Positions 11,704-22,625 of a DNA stretch of 64,000 nt are shown here, in pieces. A program made the translations under genes and the position numbers. The stretch comes from Hymenopus coronatus. Taxonomy: Eukaryota; Arthropoda; Insecta; Mantodea; Hymenopodidae. The stretch lies in assembly GCA_030762935.1 (NCBI GenBank), contig CM060891.1, forward strand, positions 2,917,501 to 2,981,500. Reading direction: 5' to 3'. Position 1 is the first letter of the stretch, and every line of letters begins with the position of its first letter. The notes under the pieces are model-generated. The model made no database searches. It was not told the DNA's origin and saw only the letters and a program-made list of their open reading frames with translations.

Positions 11704-11845
11704 AGTCGGCCCCAGTAGCCGTGGTCGTTCACGCTCTGCCGCGGGTTCGAATCCCGTTTAGTGTTGTGTGTTTCTGTGTTTGTGTTCTATGTAAGACATC
11801 TCTCCCCTGATGGCCAGTTAGGTTCAACCTGAAGGCCAAATGTGT
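11704..11845 (+). mobile_element. tRNA-derived SINE head (type C)
   Basis: A B box GGGTTCGAATCCC (11743-11755) lies about 40 bases after an A-box-like AGTAGCCGTGGTCG. The body, with TGTGTTTGTGTTC, is not tRNA. No second copy is in the window, so the boundaries are uncertain. Confidence 0.6.
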
Positions 11846-11854
11846 TAATATATA

Positions 11855-12402
11855 CAAGGTGTTAATAAACTACACGGAACTAATTTGCGAGATTGTGCAC
11901 GTGACTGATAGACATAACGTTAAATGTGTGGGTATCAGGTGCTGGTAAGTCGGTGTTAAAGCAAAGCAGGTTGACAAAATGTCTTTAAAACTGCTGCCCC
12001 CCGAGTATAGAAATATCGATTTTTAGCAGCTCGTTACTAGCGTTCTCAAGATTTAATGTCGCAAAAATCTCGAGGTAATCACTTGACAGTGCGACACTGA
12101 GCATTCATTAACTGCCTTCTTGAGTTATTTAGCCTACTCTGGAGGTGTTTCAACTGCTTTGGTGGCTTAATGAGTAACGCGGGAATATCACAAAGGTCAT
12201 GAGTTCGATTCCTGTCATAGAGTAAATGTTTTTTATTATTATTGTTTTCATTCCAGACGAAGTTCCGGGATACGTGGCGTACTGGCGCTTCAGAAACTTA
12301 TAGCCGTTACTTCGGCATTTCAATAAACAAACCATAAGTCTCCTATCTCAAATTACTTATTTAAGTAATCTATATATTTCGGTGGAGTTCATTAACACCC
12401 TG
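11855..12402. mobile_element. TIR element (MITE-like), TATATA flanks
   Basis: The left end CAAGGTGTTAATAAACTACA and the reverse-complemented right end CAGGGTGTTAATGAACTCCA match over about 27 bp. TATATA is present on both sides (11849-11854 and 12403-12408). The interior carries no transposase and contains a tRNA-like segment. The DNA transposon superfamily is not assigned. Confidence 0.75.
12155..12222 (+). mobile_element. tRNA-like segment (type D) inside the TIR element
   Basis: The A-box-like TGGCTTAATGAGTAACGC (12163-12180) and B-box GAGTTCGATTCC (12201-12212) are 38 bases apart, as in tRNA genes. A cloverleaf is not convincing, so this is probably a SINE head and not a functional tRNA. 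Confidence 0.55.
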
Positions 12403-12417
12403 TATATACAATAATTG

Positions 12418-12428
12418 GGGGGGGGGGC
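12418..12428. repeat. Poly-G run
   Basis: A run of eleven G sits at the CA/GT-rich position of the following HL fragment. G runs occur at other points of HL copies too. Confidence 0.9.
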
Positions 12429-12432
12429 ATAA

Positions 12433-12665
12433 TTGTGTGTCTGTGAACACGAAAAGTCAGTTAAATACCAAACTTGTTATTTAAGTTTAGTATGTTCCAA
12501 GGATGTGACACGAAGCTTTTGAGGGGAATCCCCATTCCAAACTACTCTTTACATGAAAAAGGGAAATGTTAGTTTTCTCCAAAAAGCTGTAACGATTTTG
12601 ATTAAAATATTTATTGTAGAGTCGACCGTTGAGATTTTCCTTGTTATAGGTTTCAGTTTTAAAAA
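12433..12665 (-). repeat. HL fragment
   Basis: It runs from the GTGTGTCTGTGAACACG segment through CCAAACTTGTTATTTAAG to the TTTCAGTTTTAAAA segment, with an internal deletion after GATTTTGATTAAAAT. Confidence 0.82.
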
Positions 12666-12849
12666 CTACCTCTGAAACCGAACATTATGTTTTTACTGTG
12701 TTCCCTCAGAGGCACGAAACATCTTCCAGCTGCAGACTTCGCTACGCGAGCTATCCTCTCCTCAGGTATTACACAAATACATGTCAGTGCCAGGAAATCT
12801 CAAATTAATATGAGATGACATGCGACTTTAATAATTGCACAAAATGAAG

Positions 12850-13040
12850 TTGCAGTGGCCAAGTGGTTTGAGGACTTGCCTCTCCTTAGGAGGCCCAGGT
12901 TCGATCCCAGGGAACAGTAGACATTCGTACCACCAAATACTCCATAATCATTTTTCTGACATTTCCTCACTCTCGCACCAGACATCGGACTGATCACCCA
13001 TTCTAGCTTCTCTCTGAACAGGTTCTAGCCCAGGTGTAAG
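12850..13040 (+). mobile_element. tRNA-derived SINE (type E)
   Basis: The head resembles a leucine/serine-type tRNA: A box TGGCCAAGTGGTTTG (12856-12870), long variable-arm-like stretch, and B box GGTTCGATCCC (12898-12908). The 3' boundary is a guess, because no second copy is in the window. Confidence 0.65.
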
Positions 13041-13405
13041 TCGATATACGAGCAGGAGAAAGAAAGAAAATGACCATCTACGCAAGTAAATTGCTTGAAA
13101 TGAAATATAGGCCTTGAAAACGGTTTAGCAGTGCCCTCAAAACGAGGAAACTTGGCAGGTCGTGTTTCCAAATGGACCGGCACACAAATAAATATGAGAC
13201 ACGTCTCTAACAGCTGATTTATTGAGGGCTGTGCCGACAGACACACGAACATGGATAGAGGTCATTTTTCGTCGTTTTCCACTCTATACAAGATGACGTC
13301 TGGAACTTGTACCTTTATATGGCGTTCCTTTTTCTGTAATAATCATACACTTACATGAGAAACGAAGCCTCTGCATATCTGGTAACCGAAAGAGATACAC
13401 AAACA
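13041..13405. other. Unassigned sequence
   Basis: I see no convincing coding or repeat match. The short open frames are not conserved in any family I recognise. Confidence 0.4.
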
Positions 13406-14255
13406 TCTGATGTGCTACACTCACATGACTTTCTCTGTTCTAAAAAGACTTCCTACAAAAGATTATTCTTCTTTCTACACAATGCTAATCGAGATAAACA
13501 TTAGCAGAATGTTCTTGTTACTTAGTTCCTTATAAGTAGAAGGGAACTAAAGGAATCTGCCATGCTAAAGTGATAGTCAAATGTTTTAAACGCTGTCGTT
13601 ATGCGATTGTCACCGCAAATCGCTTCTTTGTTTGGCCAAAAGTAGAACAAAAGAAAAAGTTATATCTGAGAAAAGTATTAGTACTTTAGAATTGAAACCA
13701 ATATCTCGGAAACGGTTACCTCCACAACAAAAACGCAAAGGACTTAAATTGTGTGTTTTGACGAAATCTACATTTTGTGTGCACCAAGTTTTTGTCTATC
13801 TCTTACGGTTCACCAGTTAAGCAAAATTCATCCAGAATAAAGAGGTCTTCAGAGGCTATTCCCAAAAAATTCAAGATATACGTTTTATTTGGCACGTAAA
13901 TATCTTTAATTAGCGGGATTTTAATAAAAATCGTTAGAAGCACTTTTTAGAAATCAAAATTTTCGAAAATTGTTCCATGTAAAGGGTATTATGCTGGGGT
14001 CATTTTCTTGATAATCTTCGTGTCGCATCCTTGGAAGATCCCAAACCTAAAGACCAAGTTTGGTATTTAACGGGCTTTTTCTTTTTGAGCTATGCTGTTC
14101 ACAGGCACACACAGACCTTTTTCTAAAAATGCTTTTTTCTAACTCAGGTACCCCAAAACATATATTTCAGGTGAAATCTCGGTATGGAATTTTTGGGTGC
14201 TATATAATATCTTCTCTATCCACTATGTACATAATACGTGCGGGCTATAGAAAGT
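13406..14255 (+). repeat. HL element, full length, first of a tandem pair
   Basis: It starts TCTGATGTGCTACACTCACA. It ends with a drifted stem-loop (ACTATGTACATAATACGTG) and ATAGAAAGT. Five A residues separate it from the next copy in the same orientation. Confidence 0.9.
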
Positions 14256-14260
14256 AAAAA

Positions 14261-15090
14261 TCTGATGTGTTCCATTCACATGACTTTCTCTACATCTCTG
14301 CAACAAATTATTGTTAAAACCCTTATGCTTCTTTTTACTTCATGCTAATCGAGAAAAAATCAGCAGAAATAGTCTTATTACTTGCTTTCTTGTAAGTAGA
14401 AGCGAAATAAGGCAGTACCATAGGTTAAAGTGATAGTAAAAAGCTGGTTGCTATGTGACTGTTGTTCCTTTGTTTGTATGGACAGGAGTTGACAAATTCC
14501 TGTATCAGAAAAGTATACGTTTTTCCAAGCAAAACAAGGCATATCTAAAATAGATCAACTCCACGACAAAAATGTATATAACATAAATTGAGTGTTTTAA
14601 AGTGCTCCACATTTTTTTTCTGTGGTTAGTTTTTGTCCATCTCTTATGGTTTAGCAGTTATTCAAATATCCGTAAAATTGATCTAGAATACAGTAGTCTT
14701 CAGAGGCCATTCCAATAAAATTCAAGATATACATTTTATTTCTCAGGTAAATATCTTTAATATGCGGTATTTTAATCAAAATTGTTACAGTCATTTTTTA
14801 AGAAAATCAAACATTTCCAAAAAAAGTTCCATGTAAGGCATAATTTGGGGTAGGGAGATTTTCTCAAAATCTTCGTGTCGCATCCCTGGAAGATACTAAA
14901 CTTAAATACCAAGTTTGGTACTTTACTGACTTTTGGTTTTTGAGCTATCGTGTTCACAGACACAGGAACACACACGGTTAATTTTCTGAAAATGCTAGGG
15001 GACCTTAAAACATATACTTCCGGTGAAATCTCAGTATCGAAATGTTGATTGGAAAGCAATGCCTTCTCTATACACTGTGTACATAGAGAA
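14261..15090 (+). repeat. HL element, second of a tandem pair
   Basis: It starts TCTGATGTGTTCCATTCACA directly after the A5 junction. Its terminal stem-loop is truncated to TACACTGTGTACATAGAGAA. Confidence 0.9.
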
Positions 15091-15194
15091 TGGACAGGAC
15101 TTGTTAATGAAGTGATAGTGTTGGAAGCTCGGTATACACTGAGCTCATTTTCTTGTAGCACTGTGAATGTTTACTTTCTTGGCTTATTTTATTT

Positions 15195-15970
15195 ACTGTA
15201 CTCGTGCTGTATACATAGCGTATAAAGAAGGTATTGCACTCCACCCAAAAATTCTATACCGAGATTTCATGGAAATACATGTTTTAGGGTCCCCTGTATC
15301 CAAAAAAGGTATTTTCACATAATGGTCCGTGTGTTTGTGTGTGTGAACTCGGTAACTCAAAAACGAAAAGTCGGAAAATACTACCCTTTACATGGAACTT
15401 TTTTCAAAAATTTTGATTTTCTCAAAAATGGCTCTAATGATTTTGATTAAAATATCATATATTGAATATATTTACCTGACAAATAAAATGTTTATCTTCA
15501 ATTTCTGGGAATAGCCTCTGAAAACTACTTTATTCTGGATGAATTTTACGAAATTTTACATAACTGCTAAACCGGAAGAGATAGACAAAAAGCTACCACA
15601 CAAAAAAATGTAGAGCGCATTGAAACACACAATTTATGTTATATACATTTGTTTTCGTGGAGTTGGTCGTTTTTGAGATATTTCTTGTTTTTAGTTTCAG
15701 GTTTGAAAAACTTAGACTTTTCTCATACAGGAATTTGTCAACTCCTGTCCATACAAACAAAGGGACTTCAGTCACGTAGCAACCAGCTTTTGACTATCAC
15801 TTTAACCTATGGTACTCCCTTATTTCGCTTCCACTTACAAGGAAGCAAGTAATAAGGCTATATCTGGTAATTTTTTCTCAATTAGCATGAAGTAAATAGA
15901 AGCATAAACTTTTTAATAATAATTTGTTGCAGAAATGTAGAGAAAGTCATGTGAAATGAACAAATCAGAT
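15195..15970 (-). repeat. HL element, full length
   Basis: The stem-loop end is degraded (ACTGTACTCGTGCTGTATAC, then TAAAGAAGG). The opposite end GAGAAAGTCATGTGAAATG is intact and followed by T5. Confidence 0.9.
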
Positions 15971-16297
15971 TTTTAGATATCATTTTAGATATTACTACTA
16001 TTACTATTAAGCATGAGGTTAGCGAGAAAGAAGTTTGAAAAGCATAGAGTATGATAATGAAAGCAGGAAAAGTTTTAATGCGACGTTATTAAAGAATGTA
16101 AATGGAATACAATAAAGTATAGAAAGTGGCGCTGCCTCACGCAACCTGCTGCTGCTGGACAAACCAATTAACGTGTCCGAACGCAACTTTCATATCAACG
16201 AAATATTGCTGCACTTGTGAAAGTTTGGAAGCTCTTACCTCACGTAATACATCTCCTGCTTGTAGCTTTGATAAGCAATACGCAAACCAAAACAGTA
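15971..16297. other. Unassigned sequence
   Basis: I see nothing recognisable except a short ATTACTACT-type stretch near 15990. Confidence 0.4.
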
Positions 16298-16425
16298 TCT
16301 GATGTTACATTCACAGTACTTTCTCTACCCTCTATTGTTTTACGAAAGTTAGCACAATGTAGATAGAGAAGGTATTGTATTCCACCCAAAAATTCGATCT
16401 CCAGATTTCACTGAAAATATGTTGA
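16298..16425 (-). repeat. Chimeric HL fragment: 5' tip joined to stem-loop end
   Basis: A plus-oriented tip (TCTGATGTTACATTCACAG then TACTTTCTCTACC) is followed by minus-oriented stem-loop-side sequence (TAGAGAAGGTATTGTATTCC, CCCAAAAATTCGAT), so both types of HL end are brought together. Confidence 0.65.
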
Positions 16426-16611
16426 GGCCAAGGGGATGATAACCACAGCTTTTACTTTTTAAAGTTTTTATGGATACTGACTTTATCCATGTTTTGTTTT
16501 TAGTTTTGATGTTGGACGAGTCTGTGTCCCTTGCTAATTACTCTGGTGTGATGCTGATACTGACTGGATATACAGGTCCCTGTGTGTACAGCAGACCTCC
16601 CTGTATTCACT

Positions 16612-16680
16612 TTAGTAGGATACAAGGAGAATTTCAGGAAAACCGCCAACCCCAAACTACCCTTTACGTGTAACATTTTT
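16612..16680 (-). repeat. HL fragment
   Basis: It matches the AATTTTCAGGAAAACC, CCCCAAACTACCCTTTACGTG part of HL. Confidence 0.75.
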
Positions 16681-16718
16681 GGAGCTATTGCAGATGCATG
16701 TCGGCGTTGACAGGTAGT

Positions 16719-16925
16719 CGCCCTCCGTGGTAAAATGGTTATCATGCTGACTTTATATACCCAGCGGAGGACGATGGATTTTTTCGAGCGTAAAAATCCT
16801 TAGCATGGCTTCCTTCGGAAGAGAAGTAAAGCCGTTTGTCCCTCAAGCCTGATAGAGAGGCCCAGTATAGAATGGGACGCTGAGAACCACAGCAGTTAAA
16901 GAGCGTCCATTCACATTCAGTATGA
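16719..16925 (+). mobile_element. tRNA-derived SINE (type A), B box deleted
   Basis: It begins GCCCTCCGTGGTAAAATGG (A box) and continues into a body shared with 19308-19510 and 48007-48249 (GTAAAAATCCTTAGCATGG, CAGTATAGAATGGGACGCTG, AGAGCGTCC). About 26 bases including the B box are missing, compared with the copy at 48007-48249. Confidence 0.85.
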
Positions 16926-17202
16926 AAATGTTGTGAGGTGAGTATTTGCCAACACCTGACACAGGGTGTTCCAAACGCTTATTTCCCTTGCTAATTGCTG
17001 TGAACGGGCCACGATTCGCAGCAGATGGGCAATTAGTTTGTAACCTCCGACCCAGAGTGTCAGAGCGTGACTTACTCGAGTCTTCCGCACTACAACACAT
17101 TCTTGCGTCAGCGAGCCGAGCAAAACGTGAGACAGCGGGAAGCGATTTCAATAACACGTTCTCACGGCGTTCTGTGTCGCGAACAAGTAGCATAACAACT
17201 TG

Positions 17203-18433
17203 CTAGCAGACATGTAACAATAACTAGCTGGCACATTGTTGTGTTGCTGGGAGACATGTAACAATAACAGTATGTCACATTGTTGTGTTACTAGCAGACA
17301 TGTAACAATAACAATATGTCACATTGTTGTGTTACTAGCAGACATGTTTGTGTTACTAGCAGACATGTAACAATAACAGTATGTCACACTGTTGTGCTAC
17401 TAGCAGACATGTAACAATAACAGTATGTCACATTGTTGTGTTGCTGGGAGACATGTAACAATAACAATATGTCACATTGTTGTGCTACTAGCAGACATGT
17501 AACAATAACTAGCTGGCACATTGTTGTGTTGCTGGGAGACATGTAACAATAACAATATGTCACATTGTTGTGCTACTAGCAGACATGTAACAATAACTAG
17601 CTGGCACATTGTTGTGTTGCTGGGAGACATGTAACAATAACAATATGTCACCTTGTTGTGTTACTAGCAGACATGTAACAATAACTAGCTGGCACATTGT
17701 AGTGTTACTAGCAGACATATAACAATAACAATATGTCACATTGTTGTGCTACTAGCAGACATGTTTGTTTGTGTTACTAGCAGACATGTAACAATAACTA
17801 GCTGGTACATTGTTGTGTTGCTGGGAGACATGTAACAATAACTAGCTGGCACATTGTTGTGTTACTAGCAGACATGTAACAATAACTAGCTGGCACATTG
17901 TTGTGTTGCTGGGAGACATGTAACAATAACTAGCTGGCACATTGTTGTGTTACTAGCAGACATGTAACAATAACTAGCTGGCACATTGTTGTGTTACTAG
18001 CAGACATGTAACAATAACTAGCTGGCACATTGTTGTGTTGCTGGGAGACATGTAACAATAACTAGCTGGCACATTGTTGTGTTACTAGCAGACATGTAAC
18101 AATAACTAGCTGGCACATTGTTGTGTTACTAGCAGACATGTAACAATAACTAGCTGGCACATTGTTGTGTTGCTGGGAGACATGTAACAATAACTAGCTG
18201 GCACATTGTTGTGTTGCTGGGAGACATGTAACAATAACAGTATGTCACATTGTTGTGTTACTAGCAGACATGTTTGTGTTACTAGCAGACATGTTTGTGT
18301 TACTAGCAGACATGTAACAATAACATCATGTCACACTGTTGTGCTACTAGCAGACATGTAACAATAACAGTATGTCACATTGTTGTGTCACTAACAGACA
18401 TGTAACAATAACAATATGTCACATTGTTGTGAC
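17203..18433. repeat. 44-bp minisatellite, about 28 units
   Basis: The unit is AGACATGTAACAATAAC, then TAGCTGGCAC or AGTATGTCAC, then ATTGTTGTGTT, then ACTAGC or GCTGGG. The variants at the two variable positions are mixed along the array, with some short units containing only GACATGTTTGTGTTACTAGC. Each unit contains inverted TAACAATAACAAT / ATTGTTGTGTTA arms and so can fold. It encodes nothing. Confidence 0.97.
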
Positions 18434-18659
18434 AGATTTACTGGGAACTCCTGTGTCAACAAACAAAATATCAAAAGTATTAATTACCAGCGCAGGGAAA
18501 TTTTCAAGTCGTTGAAAAGATTATTATTAACAATAAAAACTTGTTTGTGGTATTGAAACAGTCATCTATAAGCTGTGTATCTCATTTCTGCTGATCTCCC
18601 ATCACTGTCAAATGTTACAGTTATATTCCTTGATGGACAGATTACCTCACTGTTGAATA

Positions 18660-19020
18660 AGGTCAAGGTGTACATTTTATTTGTCATTAATATACGATAT
18701 TTTAATGAAAATTGTTAGAGCCATTTTTAAGAAAATCAAAATTTTCGAAAAAAGTTCCATGTAAAGGGTAGTTGGGGTGGGGGATTTCCTGAAAATCTTC
18801 GTGTCACATCCTTGGAAGATACCAAACTTAAATACCAAGTTTGGTATTCAACTGTCTTTTCGTTTTTGAGCTATGCATACCACAGGCACACGGAGGTTTC
18901 TCTGAAAATGCTTTATTTGGATTCAGGGGGACCCAAAACATGTATTTTCGGTGAATCTGGGTATAGAATTTTTGGGTGGAATTCAATACCTTCTCTATAC
19001 AGTATGTACATAGTTCGTGA
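18660..19020 (+). repeat. HL fragment, 5' truncated
   Basis: It runs from the GTGTACATTTTATTTGTC segment to a drifted terminal stem-loop ACAGTATGTACATAGTTCG. Confidence 0.85.
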
Positions 19021-19039
19021 AAAAATGAAATGTCATTTT

Positions 19040-19300
19040 TAACAAGATCTACAGTTTTGTGTAGTAAGTTTTTCTCTATCTCCTACAGTCTAGCAGTTAT
19101 ACCAAAGTCATCCAGAACGAAGAGATTCCCAGATCTACATTTCATTTATCTGAGAACACGTGGCATTTTAATCAAACTCATTACTGTCATTTTTGAGAAA
19201 AAGACAAGATGCCGGTCTTCTCTTTAAAATCCGTCTCGCATCTTTGGAAGATACTGGACTTAAAAACCAAGTTTGAACTATGCTGCTCACAAACATACAA
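19040..19300 (+). repeat. HL fragment, both ends missing
   Basis: It covers ATCTACAGTTTTGTGTAG to AACTATGCTGCTCACAAAC. Compared with the HL norm, the AAGGGTAGTTTGGGG block is deleted. Confidence 0.78.
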
Positions 19301-19307
19301 TGAGGCG

Positions 19308-19510
19308 GGGCACATTTGATTTTTTCACGTGTAAAAATCCAGAACATGGCTTCCTTCGAAAGCGAACTAAAGTCGTTATTCCCGTGTGGTAGATTTACAG
19401 CACGTAATAGAACCTGATAAAGAGTCCTCTGAGCAAAATTAACCCGTCTTTCACACCCAGTATAGAATGGGACGCGGAGATCCACAGCAGATAAACAGCG
19501 TCCATAGATA
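19308..19510 (+). mobile_element. SINE type A, 5' truncated
   Basis: It shares GTAAAAATCC, ACATGGCTTCCTTC, GAGCAAAATTAACCC, CCCAGTATAGAATGGGACGC and ACAGCGTCCATAG with the other type A copies. The tRNA-like head is absent. Confidence 0.82.
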
Positions 19511-19528
19511 AAATTTATTATAATTTTT

Positions 19529-20388
19529 ACTTTCTCTACGCGTACCTACTATGTACATAGTGTATAGAGAAGGTATTGCACTCCACCAAAAATTCGATAC
19601 CGAGATTTCACCGGAAATATATGTTTTAGGGTCCCCTGTATCCAAAAAAAAAAAAGTATTTTCAGAAAAGGTCCGTATGTGTGTCTGTGAAGACGATAAC
19701 TCAAAACTCGGTAAAATACCAAACTTGATATTTAAGTTTAGTATCTTCCAGGGATGCGACACGAAGATTTTGAGAAACATCCCCACACCCCAGACTACCC
19801 TTTACATGGAAAAAAAATCGAAAATTTTGATTTTCTTAAAAATGACTTACGATTTTGATTAAAATACCGTATATGAAAGATATTTATATGGCAAATAAAA
19901 TGTATACCTTGAATTTTGTGGGAATAGGCTCTAAAGACTTCTTTAGTCTGAATGAATTCTGCTTAGTTCTGCGTAACCGGTAAACCCTAGTAGATAGCGG
20001 AAAACTTACTACACAGTAATTCTAGATCATGTTAAAACACACAATTTATGTAACATGTTTTGTTTTTTTTTCGTAGAATTGACCATTTAAGAGATATTCC
20101 ATGTTATTTCTGTCGGATCTAAAATAATTATTTTCTTTTTTATTTCATCCAGAAAGTTGTGAGTTCCTGACCCTGTATAGAAACGCATTTCATCCACATG
20201 GCAACCGGCTTTTAAAAGATTTGGCTATCGCTTTAGCCTAGTGTATTGCCTTATTTATCTCCTACTTACAAGGAAACAGGTAGACAATTTCAGCTAATGT
20301 TTATGTTGATTATCATGAACTATAAGGTCTTTAACACTAATTTGTCACAGAGATGTGGAGAAAGTCATGTGATTTTAACACATAAGAT
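19529..20388 (-). repeat. HL element, full length
   Basis: The stem-loop end has a 4-base insertion (CGCGTACCTACTATGTACAT). The opposite end is GGAGAAAGTCATGTGATTTT, then ACACATAAGAT. Confidence 0.92.
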
Positions 20389-20744
20389 GTTTAATCACAC
20401 ATAAGGTAGCTTTTTCCAAAAATGAGTTTTATGTATTCAGCAGTAAAGAAGTGCAGCAAGCGTAAAGTAATGTTGTTACGCTATTAGTGTGTATACATAA
20501 ACTTTTCGGGATTTAGCAGGTAGTAAATTTGATTGTAAGGATATCATCACGGCCTGCTATAACCGTACCAGCAATAACCAACCTTGGTGAATGACTCAAA
20601 CTTAACCTCATGTTTCTGTTAATATCACAAAATTGTTTCTTTTTGATTCACAATATTCCCGCTCGAATCAAAAACCATAACTTTACATCATAAATACTTT
20701 TTGTATAACTGTAACACATAGAGAAAATGTTACTACATCAAAAA
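20389..20744. other. Unassigned sequence
   Basis: I see no coding or repeat match. Confidence 0.4.
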
Positions 20745-21445
20745 TCCGATGTGTTACAGTCACATGACTCTCTCTACCAATTCTACAAACTTCTTACAAA
20801 ACTTTATTCTTCTATCTACTTGATGCTAATCGAGAAAAAATTAGCAGAAATAGTCTTATTACTTGCTTCCTTGTTAGTAGGAGCGAAATAAGGGAGTAGC
20901 ATAGGCTAAAGTGATAGTCAAAAGCTGGTTGGTATGTGGCTGAAGTTCCTTTGTTTGTATAGACACGAGTTGACAAATTCCTGTATGAGAAAAGTACAAG
21001 TTTTTCAAAGCAGAAGCGAAAAACAAGGAATATCTCAAAGACGATCAACTCCACGAAAAAAATGTATATAGCATAAATTGTGTGTTTTAACGTGATCTAC
21101 ATTTTTTGTGTAGTATGTATTTATCCATCTCTTATGGTTTAGCAGTTATGCAAAATTCCGTAAAATTTATCCAGAATAAAGTAGTCTTGAGAGGCTATTT
21201 CCAGAAAATTTAAGATATAAATTTTATATGGATGTAAATATATTTGATATCAGGGATTTTAATCAAAATCGTTTGAGCTATCTTTTAGGAAACCAAAATG
21301 TTGCAAACATTTTCCATGTAAAGGGTAGTTTGGAGTGGGGGATTTTCTTGAAAATGTTGGTGTTGCATCCTTGGGAGATACCAAACTTAAATAGCAAGTT
21401 TGGTATTCACGTTTTTGAACTATGCTGAAATCTCGGTATCAAATA
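20745..21445 (+). repeat. HL element, terminal block missing
   Basis: It starts TCCGATGTGTTACAGTCACA, a subfamily variant with CTTCTTACAAAACTTTATTC. It ends at GAAATCTCGGTATCAAAT after losing the CA-rich and poly-T blocks. Confidence 0.87.
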
Positions 21446-21609
21446 CACATATAGATGTGGTTAAAAGCCAGAGATCGCTCCTATTGGCTGGATTAAGTCC
21501 TGTAATAAGCGGATTACAGCTTGATGAATGGCACAAGACGCGGAGAAATCGCCGACACAAACAGGTCGTCACGTGACACCTAGTTACTCTTTTCTCTCAC
21601 ATTCAAATT

Positions 21610-22344
21610 ACTTTCTCTACACGTACTATGTACATAGTGTATAGAGAAGGTGTTGTATTGCACCCAAAAATTCAATACCGAGATTTCACCGCAAATATAT
21701 GTTTACAGACCCCCCGAATCCGAAAAAAGCATTTTTACAAAAAGGTTCACGTGTGTGTGTGGGCAGCATAGCTCTAAAACGAAAAGGTGTTAAACACCAA
21801 ACTTGATATTTAAATTGTGTATGTACCCTGGCTATTACGATTTTGATTACATCCTATTATATTAAAGTTATTTACATGCAAAATGTAATTATCTCTTCAA
21901 TTTTCAGCAAATATTCTCTCAACACCTCTTTTATTCTGGTTGCTTTTTTTTTTTTTAATTTTGCTTAACTGGTAAACCGTAAAAGATAGACAAAAACTTA
22001 GTACACAAAAATGTAGAGCATGTTAAAACACACAGTTTATGTGATATGCAATTTTTTTCGTGGAGTTGCCCATTTTCGAGATATTCCTTGCTATTGATTT
22101 CAGTTTTAAAATTTTTAAACTTTTCTCATACGGGAGCTTGTTAACTCCTGGCCACACAAAGAAACGGATTTCAATCACATAGTGACAGTTTTTAAACATG
22201 TGACTATCACTTTATCCCTTCTACTTACAAGGAAGCAAGTAATAAGACAATTTCTGTTAATGTTTATCTCGATTAGCATCAAGTAGATAAAAGAATAAGC
22301 TTGTTGCAGAGATATAGAGAAAGTCATGTGAATGGAAGCAGATG
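21610..22344 (-). repeat. HL element with internal deletion
   Basis: Both ends are present: the palindrome ACTATGTACATAGT in intact arms, and GAGAAAGTCATGTGAATGG. The CCCCAAACTACCC block is missing. Confidence 0.9.
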
Positions 22345-22625
22345 TAAGATTATCCTTGCTGGTATCCCAGTAGCAGGTCCGTAAGCCATGAGCGGTCCGC
22401 GGGGCAGGTAGTCGCATTCCTCACGTTGTGCAACGTTTCATCTCCGCACCCCGCCCCGCCAAGCCGCCAAACAAAATGTAGGTACTTTCATTTGTACTCA
22501 CTCCAATTTAACTTATTTGTAAACCCACCGTCAAATATTTTGGTCCAACAAATACTCTTCAAGCTGCAAATTGGATCGTGGAACGTCGGATAATTTCATT
22601 GTATACAATTTCCGTCATATTTTTT

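Noticed and set aside
12850..12919. Functional tRNA-Leu or tRNA-Ser gene
   Set aside because: The A and B boxes are good, but I could not fold convincing acceptor and anticodon stems, so a SINE head is more likely.
17203..18433. CRISPR array
   Set aside because: The array has contiguous units with no unique spacers and lies in a eukaryotic transposon-rich context.
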